Assembly (NCBI GenBank): GCA_963281255.1
Contig: OY725502.1
Location: 620,001-684,000 of the forward strand
DNA: 64,000 nt
Reading direction: 5' to 3'
Source: Aphrocallistes beatrix
Lineage: Eukaryota > Porifera > Hexactinellida > Sceptrulophora > Aphrocallistidae
The notes under the pieces were generated by a model. The model ran no database searches. It was not told the DNA's origin and worked only from the letters and a program-made list of their open reading frames with translations. A program made the position numbers and the translations under genes. Below are positions 1 through 9,960 of this stretch, piece after piece (position 1 is the first letter of the stretch; each line of letters begins with the position of its first letter).

Positions 1-1
1 C

Positions 2-160
2 ACCTCTACACAGACTACTACCTCATCAGACAACTGTGCACTGTCCAGCTCATCAGACCATGATGGGTTGTGTGTAGGGATCGAAGAGATGTCTGCCTTG
101 CCACTGAACTCCTTCGAGACATCCTCCTGGAACTTAGGTCTGAGATGTCAGAAGAGATGA
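2..160 (+). CDS. Possible 3' terminal exon of a gene cut by the window edge
   Basis: Frame 2 is open from the first base to a TGA at 158-160 and encodes about 52 residues rich in Ser and Thr, with acidic stretches. There is no recognisable domain and no start codon inside the window. Codon-like composition and the higher GC content compared with the AT-rich sequence after position 240 are the only support. It could equally be untranslated or noncoding sequence. Confidence 0.2.
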   Translation, partial: TSTQTTTSSDNCALSSSSDHDGLCVGIEEMSALPLNSFETSSWNLGLRCQKR

Positions 161-642
161 GCTAAGGAGATTCACTCGTGTCAGGTCATTCGCGCCTCAC
201 CATTCAGGAGTTTACGAGCGCCATCTGGCTGAATGTGGATAAACTGAATTCTAGCGCCTGTTTTGTTTGAAATTATGAATCGATGTTCTTCCTATCTGAT
301 ATTCTATGTCAGTGGTACCCCTTGTTGCCAACATGAGGTTTCACGTACCCTCTCAATGCTGTTGAACTTAGTCATTGATAATAATGCTACGATTATCCTA
401 AACAAATAAACAAACAATAACTAATGACTTTATTAAGGTTCTACGTAGTAAACATTTTTGACAAGTTTGAATTCTCTGAATTTAGTGATACTGCTTTTTG
501 GGACTAATAATTCGATTCGAGGTGAAGTCATTGATAGAGACATTGTAGTTCCCTCCTGATTTTCTTACGCTTTTATTTGCAAGTTTATTGAGTTTTGATT
601 GTCTTTTTAGTGAACGTATTTAATTGATTATACAATTCTTGT
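161..642. other. Intergenic stretch upstream of the NHL gene
   Basis: I see no coding signal or repeat that recurs elsewhere in the window. The sequence becomes strongly AT-rich after about 340. The last 100 bp is the presumed 5' flank of the NHL-repeat gene, without a convincing TATA box. Confidence 0.4.
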
Positions 643-1845
643 ATGGCTGTTCGTCTACCTAACCTACCTGTCCACTCTGATAGAGATCCATTCTCTGATG
701 TAGAAGAAAATATTACTCTGAAATTCAACCAGCTGATCGAAGCTGTGATGGGAAGGAGAGATCAGCTGTTAACCGAGTTAAAAGTGTTGAGAAGAAAGCA
801 CAGAGATGAGGATTTTGAAATTCTACACCAAATTACAGAGCTAGAAACATCCAAAAATGAACTAACCCAAACCTGCGGTGAAGTGAGAACAAATGGAGCG
901 AAAATAGAAATGGAAAAGTCGATTCAGAATTTGGAAGAGCAAATTGATAATCTGAAACAGAAAATGTCTTCATCAACCGTAGGGATAGATTTGAGTTGTG
1001 ATACTCAGAAGTTGGAACAAACTATTAATTATCTCGGAAAGATAGAAGAAATAAAGCAACGTGACTACTCTCTCATCAAATCTCCTCTCTTCAAAGCTAG
1101 CGAGTTTGGAAGCCTTCAAAAGCAGTTGAACAATCCTATCGGACTGTACATTGACAATCCAACAGATCTCGTTTACATTGCGGACAGAGGCAATAGGAGA
1201 ATACAGGTGTGGAGCTTGGATGGAAATTATCGGAGGACTTTCGGTGAAAGCGTTTTGGAAAATCCTCATAAAATCACGATAACGAACAGAGCTTTGTTTG
1301 TAACTGATTATGATCAAAACAGTGTATTCAAATTTCAACTCTCCAACTTCCAAACATTAGCTAGTTATAATGAATTGGTATTTCCTAGCGCAATATGTTC
1401 CAGCACAGATAGAGTGTTTGTTGTTAGCGATAGAAATGCTATCATCGTACTCAACACTGATCTCCAGTTCATGGAAAGTTTTACAGAATATATCGAAAGG
1501 TGTTATGATATTAAAGTAAATAACTCTATTATTTATGCACTAGAAGTAAATACTAACAAAATCAAACTGCTTGACGCTGACACAGGTTGCCTGGTGAGGA
1601 TAGTCAATACTGATAGAGATGGGACAAAGTTTGAAAATGCTTGTCATTTCTGTTTGGATTTGAATGGGAACTTCTTGATTACGAATTGGACGACGAATCA
1701 GATCAAGATAATCAGTGGAGATGGAACTCTGTTACGTCTTATCGGTACTTCTAAATGGAAACTGGAGAAGCCTAGAGGTATAGAAGTAAGCAAAGCTAGC
1801 AAGATTGCGTTAGTTTTCGCAACTGGGATCTTTTGTCAGATATGA
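643..1845 (+). CDS. Coiled-coil / NHL-repeat propeller protein (TRIM-NHL-like without RING or B-box)
   Basis: A 400-residue intronless frame. Residues about 20-115 are charged and heptad-like (many E, K, L, Q), consistent with a coiled coil. From about residue 150 to the end the sequence shows repeated NHL blade signatures: N-P-x-G followed by VYIADRGNRRIQVW, then weaker copies such as LFVTDYDQNSVFKF, FLITNWTTNQIKII and LEKPRGIEV. This fits a six-bladed propeller. In TRIM2/3/71-type proteins such propellers bind RNA or protein partners. Here no RING or B-box cysteines precede the coiled coil, so ubiquitin-ligase activity is not supported. The start is the first ATG of the frame after a long AT-rich flank. 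Orphan coiled-coil plus NHL proteins are common in early animals, and the specific role is unknown. Confidence 0.75.
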   Translation: MAVRLPNLPVHSDRDPFSDVEENITLKFNQLIEAVMGRRDQLLTELKVLRRKHRDEDFEILHQITELETSKNELTQTCGEVRTNGAKIEMEKSIQNLEEQIDNLKQKMSSSTVGIDLSCDTQKLEQTINYLGKIEEIKQRDYSLIKSPLFKASEFGSLQKQLNNPIGLYIDNPTDLVYIADRGNRRIQVWSLDGNYRRTFGESVLENPHKITITNRALFVTDYDQNSVFKFQLSNFQTLASYNELVFPSAICSSTDRVFVVSDRNAIIVLNTDLQFMESFTEYIERCYDIKVNNSIIYALEVNTNKIKLLDADTGCLVRIVNTDRDGTKFENACHFCLDLNGNFLITNWTTNQIKIISGDGTLLRLIGTSKWKLEKPRGIEVSKASKIALVFATGIFCQI

Positions 1846-2488
1846 GATTCGGTTGCAAAATGATTATTGTATCATACCTTCAGAATTCAATCTCATATAT
1901 GTATGTGAATGTGCCTTGTATTCACCATTGGCTTGGTAGTATTCTATATTTAATTGTATCTATCAGTCTATCGTGATAAATGTGAAGGAATGTAATTATA
2001 AGATCACTAATTAAATATATTTTAATCACTAAAAATTATAACATCTATAAAATAAGGAATACAAAACATATAACTTCAAATCAGTATCTATCTCATAGTT
2101 CAATATATATATATACACACAAATAGAGTTTTATTATAAAAGCAAAGTTTGCATCCATCCATGTACCAATCAACTTCACAGGTGCGCTTAGCAGACTGTA
2201 GTCATATATAAGTATTGTAATTATGTTGTGCTGCTTGCCTGCTTGATGAAGTGAAGTTATTAAGTAATGTACATACGTGAAATTATTGGAATTATTCCGT
2301 AGCTTTGAATACTAAAGTTAACTGGAGACTGCTAGCAATGTTTATTAAAAAAATAATTAAGGTGTAAATTAAGCATTTTTTCTCGGAATTTTTACATAAA
2401 TTCGCCTACAATTTGTAACGATTTCCACAGCTCGGTCGTCGATAATATATAAGTAATGTCCTCAAAGGAATGCGGAACTAATATGATA
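1846..2488. other. AT-rich intergenic DNA and left end of receptor duplication unit 1
   Basis: No gene is seen. From about 2390 the sequence (TTCGCCTACAATTTGTA and following, to AATATGATA) is the same as 5553-5647. This marks the left part of the tandemly duplicated unit that carries the first 7TM gene family. Confidence 0.5.
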
Positions 2489-3038
2489 CAAGCGCGCTTC
2501 GCTTGCTTGCGCTGCGCGGCTGGCGGACACTTTGTGTCCGCCGGAGGTTCCCTTCGGTCGCCTGGGGTCACATTGGTTAATTATAAGGGAGATAACATCT
2601 CTAAATATGTCTATCCTAGTGTTAAAATCGATATCACTCGAAAAATCACCAAATTTGTCAATTTTAAAAAAATTGATGCTTAATGATGACGTCATAACAG
2701 AGTGATGAGTCATCATTTTTTATGATAGTTACATCATCTGTGAGGTATATTAATGTGCACATTTTATTAAAATTTCAGCCTCCTATCACTTAAAATGGCT
2801 GAGTTATGGTAGAAAAACTGAAATTTTTAATTATAAAAAAGGTGACAATGACATCATAATTCCATGATGAGCCGACATTTTCGTCTGAGCTCAGAACTTA
2901 GTGGAGCCATAGCCAAAAGACTCCCACATGCCAAAAATCAGCTTTCTGCGCCTGGCAGTTTCTTCAATCAATTCGTTACAGATATATATATATATTTATA
3001 CACATATATACACATTAATCGAGTTTTAATAGTAAGGA
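2489..3038 (-). mobile_element. Nonautonomous Helitron-like element, copy A (550 bp)
   Basis: On the minus strand the element begins TCCTTACTATTAAAACTCG and ends with a GC-rich hairpin segment, GCGCGCTTG. It sits exactly between A (2488) and T (3039). The duplicated receptor unit has the same locus without the element at 5641-5660 (AATATGATA^TTATG), so the insertion made no target-site duplication. A 5' TC, a terminal hairpin and A^T insertion are Helitron hallmarks. The 3' end reads CTTG rather than the canonical CTRR, so the class assignment is probable, not certain. There is no protein of its own; the short open frames inside it are incidental. Other copies are at 58503, 60018 and 56694, with an end fragment at 61141. 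Confidence 0.7.
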
Positions 3039-3339
3039 TTATGCACAATGCAATTTAATCCTTAACGTAAGTAGTAAAGTGATGACAAACATTATTTATA
3101 CAATCACTCTTTGTAATGATTAAACCATAAACTGATGGTCAAATGAAAATCTAGTAGCAACTGAAAGTATATTATTTATCCTTATCAAGCTTACTTCTTA
3201 TCCATTATGTTAGGTCATAATAGTCTGAATACTCGCGTAATGTTATTGCTAGAAGAAAGTATGAAATTAGCATTGACCATTATCTACCAAATTGATAATA
3301 TTTCCGCAATTGTAAGCCTAGTATCCCCAGGGAAGAATT

Positions 3340-3351
3340 CCTGTGTACAGG
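3340..3351. promoter_or_regulatory. Conserved inverted half-site CCTGT-GT-ACAGG upstream of 7TM gene 1
   Basis: The 12-bp inverted repeat CCTGTGTACAGG, in a longer conserved context CCCCAGGGAAGAA, lies about 108 bp upstream of the ATG. It recurs at 5965-5976 (109 bp upstream of gene 2) and 8309-8320 (143 bp upstream of gene 3), where the flanks have changed more. It could be a dimeric transcription-factor site; this is inference only. Confidence 0.35.
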
Positions 3352-3458
3352 ATTAAATATTTCAATCAAGTATTTAATAGACTGGAAGCATGTCATGATA
3401 ATTGTTTGAGAAAGCACTGAACGGATAAAATAATTCTGATAATCTGAAATATTTCAAA

Positions 3459-4626
3459 ATGAATGTTACTGACAGTGAGAAATATGAACAATTCCTTCAT
3501 TATTATAAAGTTGTGATAGTCTGTCTTGGTGTGGTGCTTGTCATATTTATACTTTGTCTCATGGTTTGTTGGTTGAGATGGACTATAGTGGATTGCTGGA
3601 GGAAGTATAAGGAATACAAGAAATGTCAGAACACTCCCAATCTACACCCTGTCCACGGAGGAGTCCAGTACATCTCTCAACAGAGACACCTGTATAACTT
3701 GCATACGCATCTAGTTAAGAATTTCCTCGTTATCACATGTTCTGGAGTGGAACTTTTGTGTGCAGTTTGGTTTATAGTTTCAATCTTGGTGACCAAGCAT
3801 GTAAAATCTAAACAAGTAAGCTATACAGCACAATGTACTGAAATATATTATAATTTTTTGCAATTCTTTCAAATTCCATATTGGATTGTTTTAGAAAATC
3901 TTAGTTATTCATTGTTTTTACTGTTTTTCGTTGTACTCTCAATCTTGACTCGTTATTTGTCAGCGAGATATCTGATCCATCCGTTCAGAAGAACTCTCTG
4001 CAAATACATTCTTTGGTACATCTTCCAGCTGGTAATCATTGCTCTCGTTTCAAACGTATACACATACATATTTTCCTTTTTGATATTTCCAGTTTTGGGC
4101 ATCGCTAACTGGATCATATTATGCAAAGATACCTCTAAACTCTCCTGCGTACTTTCCTCAAATCTCCGAGATATTTTACACTATTCTGATCATTTAAGTT
4201 TTTATAAGAAACAATACTCATTTTACGCATACTTTAGAGTTTATCGAATCTTCCTCTCATCATCGTTCATTCAAGTTTTAATTTGGTCGTGTCATTATAC
4301 AGAATATAGCTTGGATTTATTCATCAACGGAATTTGCATCATCAATTCGCTTTATCACACGAATATTCCTGAACCATTTCCTCAAAATAACTACCATTTT
4401 ATAATTCTTGATACTTCTTTCATTATCGGCTCAACTCTGGATAATTTACATACTTCTCATTGGTATCCCATTGGTGTGGGTAACTTTTACGCCACTCGTA
4501 TATCAATGCTACAAGAGGTGTACTGATAAGGAAGAATACTACAGGTTTAATAGTGAGAAGTTCCTCCGAATGAGACAGAAACTCTCAATTGAAGACCCTC
4601 TGATATTATGCGTAAATTACATTTAA
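3459..4626 (+). pseudogene. 7TM receptor-like gene, array 1 copy 1 (frameshifted)
   Basis: The ATG at 3459 gives MNVTDSEKY, the start shared by all three copies, with an N-glycosylation site at the very N terminus. The frame matches copy 2 through six hydrophobic segments. It then loses two bases near 4436 (CTCTGGATAA where copy 2 has CTCTGTGGATAA), so the frame runs out at 4526. The true seventh helix and the Cys-rich tail QCYKRCTDKEEYYRF continue in another frame to 4626. A further one-base loss near 4593 would change the last residues. There is also an in-frame 3-bp loss near 4250. It is either a recent pseudogene or carries sequencing errors, although the losses are not in long homopolymers. 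Confidence 0.65.
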
Positions 4627-5111
4627 CTTTTGTTTGCATACTTACTGTATGATTAATTGATTAACATATAGTTCGTTATATCGGAAATGTACAGAAATGC
4701 TGGAGCGGCGCTTGGCGATAATACTTCATAACATTTTTGGGGCAAATGTTGGCTTTGCCTCCCCCTGCCCTGCCCGAGATCCGCCTATGGAAATGTATGT
4801 AGATTGTATGCAATTTCTTAGTAACATTCCGACATTAATTGCCAAAATTCACCGCAGAATGGGCAACAATCTTACTTTATAGGATAGCGTCACATTTTAC
4901 TGTAGTACTACGTAGGTCTTAATTACGAGTATTGTTTATTATAACTTTTCAAGCAATTGTTATTTCCGGTACAAGTTCTGGTATTATTATAATCGAGACC
5001 CTTTGATTGCACATCGATAGGTACTAGGGTTTATCAGTATGTTTAAGGAACTACCGATCATGTAAAATTAACTTCATTGAAAAATCGCAGCTTGTCTTTT
5101 ATTCATTTATT
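4627..5111. other. 3' flank of 7TM copy 1
   Basis: Noncoding. The segment around 4690-4740 (GGAGCGGCGCTTGGCGATAA) recurs downstream of copies 2 (about 7340) and 3 (about 9775), which confirms that the 3' flanks were duplicated with the genes. I see no other structure. Confidence 0.45.
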
Positions 5112-5411
5112 CATAGGCGCTAAGTTTTGGAAAATAAAATAAAACCAGGGGGGCCAAGAGCGAGCGACGGTAAAAGGAGTCTCCCCTAAATTAAAAATGT
5201 TTTATCCGACGCTCAAATATCAATCTACAGCTATTGTTGTCACCTAGAGAAAAAGGGAAAAGAAAACCTCGGACTATAGTGGAATAAAAATGTAACTGGG
5301 ATATAGTATATATATCTAGACTCAATTTACATAATTTTGGTGTTTAGTAGTAACCAATAAGTTTGTGTCCCGGCACCACGCCCCCACAGGTACCCACACT
5401 TGGCGTCTATG
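5112..5411. mobile_element. hAT-type MITE with CATAGGCGCYAAGTTTTGG ends, copy 1
   Basis: The ends CATAGGCGCTAAGTTTTGG and CACACTTGGCGTCTATG form imperfect terminal inverted repeats. The flanking 8-mers CATTTATT and CTTATATT agree at six of eight bases. A better-preserved relative at 43396-43714 has a perfect 8-bp duplication. A right-half remnant lies at about 7905-8004 in the next duplication unit, where a second MITE is inserted. Confidence 0.6.
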
Positions 5412-6084
5412 CTTATATTCATCTAAAATTCTAAATAGTACCTACATTACTGTATGCTTTCCATAACAGGTTTTCGGGAATATCATAAATGTGAGATGAT
5501 TAGACCATGAACTGTTAGCCAAAGAAGAATCTACGTAGTTATCAAATTTTTCCATAAATTCGCCTACAATTTGTAGCGATCTCCACAGCTCGGTAGTCGA
5601 TAATATTATAAGTAATGTCCTCAAAGGAAAGCAGAACTAATATGATATTATGTGTACAATGCAATTTAGTCCCTAACGTAAGTAGTAAAGTGATGACAAA
5701 CATGACTTATATGATCACTCTTTGTAATGATTAAACCATAAACTGATGGTCAAATGAGAATCTAGTAGCAACTGAAAGTCTATTATTTATCCTATAGGAA
5801 GACCAAGCTACTTCTGCACTATTTATATATCTTGTTAGCTCATAATAGTCTGAATACTTACGTGATGTTATTGCTCGAAGAAAGTCTGAAGTTAGCATTG
5901 ACTATTCTCTAGCAAATTGATTATATTTCCACAATTGTAAGCCTAGTATCCCCAGGGAAGAATACCTGTGTACAGGATTAAGTATTTCAATGTAAGTATT
6001 TAATAAGCTGGAAGCATGTTATGATCATTGTTTGCGGAAGTACTCAACGAAGAAAATAATCCTGATAATCTGAAATATTTCAAA
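5412..6084. promoter_or_regulatory. Intergenic flank and 5' region of 7TM gene 2
   Basis: This is the homologue of 2390-3458 without the Helitron-like insert. The empty insertion site is A5647^T5648. It includes the conserved inverted half-site CCTGTGTACAGG at 5965-5976 and the block CTGAAATATTTCAAA directly before the ATG, which all three genes share. Confidence 0.4.
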
Positions 6085-7224
6085 ATGAATGTAACTGACA
6101 GTGAGAAATATATACAATTCGTTCATTATTATAAAGTTGTGATAGTCTGTCTTTGTGTGGTGCTTGTCATATCTATACTTTGTCTCATGGTTTGTTGGTT
6201 GGGATGGACTATAGTGGATTGCTGGAGGAAGTATAAGGAATACAAGAAATGTCAGAACACTCCCAATCTACACCCTGTCCACGGAGGAGTCCAGTACATC
6301 TCTCAACAGAGACACCTGTATAACTTGCATACGCATCTAGTTAAGAATTTCCTCGTTATCACATGTTCTGGAGTGGAATTTTTGTGTGGAGTTTGGTATT
6401 TAGTTTCAATCTTGATTACCCAGCATGTAAAACCTAAACAAGTAAGCTATACAGCACAATGTACTGAAATATATTATAAATTTTCGAAGTTTTTTCAATA
6501 TCCATACTGGATTATTTTTGTAAATCTTAGTTATTCATTGTTTTTACTGTTTTTTGTTATACTCTCAATCTTGACTCGTTATCTGTCAGCGAGATATCTG
6601 ATCCATCCGTTCAGAAGAACTCTCTGCAAATACATTATTTGGTACATCTTCCAGCTGGTAATCATTGCTCTCGTTTCAAACGTATACACATACATATTTT
6701 CCTTTTTTATATTTCCAATTTTGGGCATCGCTAACTGGATTATATTATGCAAAGATACCTCTAAACTCTCACGTGTACTTTCCTCAAATCTCCGAGATAT
6801 TTTACACTATTCTGATCATTTAAGTTTTTATAAGAAACAATACTCATTTTACGCTTACTTTAGAGTTTATCAAATCTTCCAACTATCATCATTGTTCATT
6901 CAAGTTTTAGTTTGGTTGTGCCATTATACAGAATATAGCTTGGATTTATTCATCAACGGAATTTGCATTATCAATTCACTTTATCACACTAATATTCCTG
7001 AACCATTTCCTGAAAATAACTACCATTTTATAATTATTGATACTTCTTTCATTATCGGCTCAACTCTGTGGATAATTTACATACTTCTCATTGGTATCCC
7101 ATTGGTGTGGGTAACTTTTACGCCACTCGTATATCAATGCTACAAGAGGTGTACTGATAAGGAAGAATACTACAGGTTTAATAGTGAGAAGTTCCTCCGA
7201 ATGAGACAGAAACTCATCAATTGA
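6085..7224 (+). CDS. 7TM receptor-like membrane protein, array 1 copy 2 (the intact copy)
   Basis: 379 residues from MNVTDSEKY at 6085. The frame is open 57 bp further upstream, but only this start is conserved in the other copies. Seven hydrophobic segments lie near residues 17-40, 87-110, 138-162, 180-202, 205-230, 272-300 and 330-358. An N-terminal NVT sequon predicts an outside N terminus. The first inner loop is long (about 45 residues, basic, with HPVHGGVQY). The tail is cytoplasmic with QCYKRC. No DRY, NPxxY or class F motif is visible, so I cannot place it in a known receptor class. It could also be a transporter or channel subunit, but seven helices, a short outside N terminus and clustering of near-identical intronless copies are typical of lineage-specific chemosensory-type receptors. 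Confidence 0.65.
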   Translation: MNVTDSEKYIQFVHYYKVVIVCLCVVLVISILCLMVCWLGWTIVDCWRKYKEYKKCQNTPNLHPVHGGVQYISQQRHLYNLHTHLVKNFLVITCSGVEFLCGVWYLVSILITQHVKPKQVSYTAQCTEIYYKFSKFFQYPYWIIFVNLSYSLFLLFFVILSILTRYLSARYLIHPFRRTLCKYIIWYIFQLVIIALVSNVYTYIFSFFIFPILGIANWIILCKDTSKLSRVLSSNLRDILHYSDHLSFYKKQYSFYAYFRVYQIFQLSSLFIQVLVWLCHYTEYSLDLFINGICIINSLYHTNIPEPFPENNYHFIIIDTSFIIGSTLWIIYILLIGIPLVWVTFTPLVYQCYKRCTDKEEYYRFNSEKFLRMRQKLIN

Positions 7225-7387
7225 AAACCCTCTGATATTATGCGTAAATTACTTAAAGCATTTAACTTTTGTTTGCATACTTACTGTTGATTAAATGATT
7301 AACATATAGTTCGTTATATCGGAAATGTACTGAATGCTGGAGCGGCGCTTGGCGATAATATTTCATAACATTTATATACTATATATA

Positions 7388-7785
7388 CAGGGTGGCTCAT
7401 AAGTTCTGATACAAGCTTCATTATGTATAAAATGATTTATACTCAAACAGTCTTAGCTATTATGGTCTTTAGAGATTCTAAATCGAATATTCTCGATGAT
7501 TTTCGAAGACTTTTCATTCATTTGATTTGAAAAGCAGTGGGTCCTGATACTCATTTGAAAAGCAGTGGGTCCTGATACTCGATTTTCGCTGCGTGCCAGG
7601 ACACATTTTTCCCCCATAAAAATCACCATATAAAACACAGTTCCAGGTCTTAGACTGGAAAAGTCTTCTAAAATCATTGAGAATATTCGATTTAGAATCT
7701 CTAAAGACCATAATAGCTAAGATTGTTTGAATATAAGAAATTTTATACCCAATGAAGCTTGTCACAGAACTTATGAGCCACCCTG
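7388..7785. mobile_element. Fold-back mariner-type MITE with CAGGGTGGC ends
   Basis: A 398-bp element whose halves are inverted repeats of about 130 bp. It starts CAGGGTGGCTCATAAGTTCT and ends in the complement, with the TA dinucleotide at 7386-7387 and 7786-7787. A larger relative (61284-62055) has the same ends. It carries no coding capacity; the small open frames across the arms are incidental. Confidence 0.75.
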
Positions 7786-7790
7786 TATAG

Positions 7791-7903
7791 TATATACACT
7801 CGAACCTCTCTTATCCGGACCTCTCCGATATCCGGGCAAATTCTGTTATCCGGGCACCCTCCGGTCCGGCGCTGCTCGGATAAGAGAGGTTCGAGTGTAT
7901 ATA
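7791..7903. mobile_element. Small pogo-like palindromic MITE
   Basis: Inverted repeats of about 27 bp (ACTCGAACCTCTCTTATCCG and its complement) enclose a GC-rich centre. 'Cnn-GAACCTCTC-TATCCG' ends are typical of nonautonomous pogo/Tigger elements, which use TA targets. It sits inside the remnant of the hAT-type MITE that is uninterrupted in unit 1 near 5305. Confidence 0.65.
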
Positions 7904-7904
7904 T

Positions 7905-8004
7905 ATCTAGACTCAATTAACATAATTTTGGTGTTTAGTTGTAACCTATAAGTTTGTGTCCCGGCACCACGCCCCCACAGGTACCCACACTTGGCGTCTA
8001 TGCT
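7905..8004. mobile_element. Right-end remnant of the CATAGGCG hAT-type MITE, copy 2
   Basis: The sequence from TATCTAGACTCAATT to the end ACTTGGCGTCTATG matches 5311-5411. The left half is missing in this duplication unit. Confidence 0.5.
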
Positions 8005-8462
8005 TTTATTAATCTAAAATTCTAAATAGTTCCTACATTACTGTATGCTTTCCATAACGGGTTTTCGGGAATCCCATAAATGTGGGATGATTAGACCATG
8101 AGCTGTTAGCCAAAGAAGAGTCTAGTTATCAAATCGAACTGAAAGTATATTATCCTATGGAAGACCAAGACTACTCACACATATTTATATATCATGTTAG
8201 GTCATAATAGTCTGAATCTTGCGTAATGTTATTGCTCGAAGAAAGTATGGAAATTAGCATTGACCATTCTCTAGCAAATGGATGATCTATATTCCCCAGG
8301 GAAGAATTCCTGTGTACAGGATATTTCCGTTGTACATAGTACTTAATAAGCTGGAAGCATGTTATGATAATTGTTTGTGAAAGCACCAGCATCTATATTA
8401 ATCAACTTCATAGACTGAGAGTATTGATTGAAAAGAATCCTGATCATCTGAAATATTTCAAA
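8005..8462. promoter_or_regulatory. 5' flank of 7TM gene 3
   Basis: Partly homologous to the flanks of genes 1 and 2, with several deletions. It retains the conserved inverted half-site at 8309-8320 and the pre-ATG block CTGAAATATTTCAAA. Confidence 0.35.
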
Positions 8463-9604
8463 ATGAATGTAACTGACAATGGAAAATATAGACAATTCGC
8501 TCATTATTATAAAGTTGTGATAGTCTGTCTTGGTGTGGTGCTTGGCATATTTATACTTTGTCTCATGGTTTGTTGGTTGAGATGGACTATAGTGGATTGC
8601 TGGAGGAAGTATAAGGAATACAAGAAATGTCAGAACACTCCCAATCTACACCCTGTCCACGGAGGAGTCCAGTACATCTCTCAACAGAGACACCTGTATA
8701 ACTTGCATACACATATAGTTAAGAATTTCATTGTTATCACATGTTCTGGAGTGGAATTTTTGTGTGGAGTTTGGTATATAGTTACAATCTTGATTACATC
8801 CCAGCATGTAAAACCTAAACAAGTAAGCTATACAGCACAATGTACTGAGACAAATATTAGATTTTTTAAGTTCTTTCAAAATCCACATTTGATTGTTGTT
8901 GGAAATCTTTGTTATTCATTGTTTTTCCTGTTTTCTGTTGTACTCTCAATTTTGACTCGTTATTTGTCAGCGAGATATCTGATCCATCCGTTCAGAAGAA
9001 CTCTCTGCAAATACATTCTTTGGTACATCTTCCAGTTTGTAATCATTGCTCTCGTTTCAAACGTATACACATACATATTTTCCTTTTTTATATTTCCAAT
9101 TTTGGGCATTGCTAACTGGATCATATTATGCAAAGATACCTCTAAACTCTCACGCGTACTTTCCTCAAATCTCCGAGATATTTTACACTATTCTGATCAT
9201 TTAAGTTTTTATAAGCAACAATACTCATTTTATGCATACTTTAGAGTTTATCGAATCTTCCAACTCTCTTCATTGTTCATTCAAGTTTTAATTTGGTCTC
9301 TCATTATACAGAATATAGCTTGGATTTATTCATCAACGGAATTTGCATAATTAATTCGCTTTATCACACTAATATTTCTGAACCATTTCCTCAAAATAAC
9401 TACCATTTCATAGTTGTTGATACTTCTCTCACTATAATCTCGACTCTGTGGATAATTTACATACTTCTCATTGGTATCCCATTGTTGTGGGTAACTTTTA
9501 CGCCACTCCTATATCAATGCTACAAGAGGTGTACTGATAAGGAAGAATACTACAGGTTTAATAGTGAGAAGTTCCTCCGAATGAGACAGAAACTCATCAA
9601 TTGA
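8463..9604 (+). pseudogene. 7TM receptor-like gene, array 1 copy 3 (single frameshift)
   Basis: Starts MNVTDNGKYRQF at 8463 and parallels copy 2 to about residue 278. There one base is missing near 9299 (GGTCTCTCATTATAC where copy 1 has GGTCGTGTCATTATAC), so the frame ends at 9350. The remaining frame (from 9293) encodes the end of the sixth helix, the last outer loop, the seventh helix and the tail ending QKLIN, identical in layout to copy 2. Except for this single base the gene would be complete. A real pseudogene, a segregating null allele and a sequencing error are all possible. Confidence 0.65.
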
Positions 9605-9960
9605 AGACCATTTGATATTATGTTAAATTCCTTTAATTAATAGTATTTCACATTTGTTTGATACTGCTATTTTACTGTATAATTAAATGATTAACATATA
9701 GTCCATACTACCTGTACCATTCCTCAGAAATATTCAAACCTGCTCCATTCGTTATTTCGGAAATGTACAAAATGCAGAAGCGGCTCTTGGCGACAAAATT
9801 TCATACATTTGTTGGGGGGCAAAACACAACTTTGAGGGCTTTGATCTTCCGAAGATCTGCCTTGGAATTGTAGACAGATTATATGCAATTGCATTCTGAA
9901 GATGCTAGTTATGCCCAGCACCTTAATTACTTAGTCAGCTACTAGCTCGTGTAGTGTGTT
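9605..9960. other. 3' flank of 7TM copy 3 and upstream region of ACS gene 1
   Basis: The segment near 9775-9800 (GCGGCTCTTGGCGACAAAAT) is a diverged copy of the 3' flank of the other 7TM genes and ends the duplicated array. The last 30 bp (AGTCAGCTACTAGCTCGTGT) is repeated upstream of ACS gene 2 at 14570-14590, so the second array starts here. Confidence 0.45.

Noticed and set aside
643..1845. TRIM E3 ubiquitin ligase
   Set aside because: No RING or B-box cysteine/histidine pattern upstream of the coiled coil in any frame.
2456..2716. Overlapping short open frames on both strands in the Helitron-like element
   Set aside because: They lie within a noncoding repeat with copies elsewhere, are not conserved between copies and have no domain.
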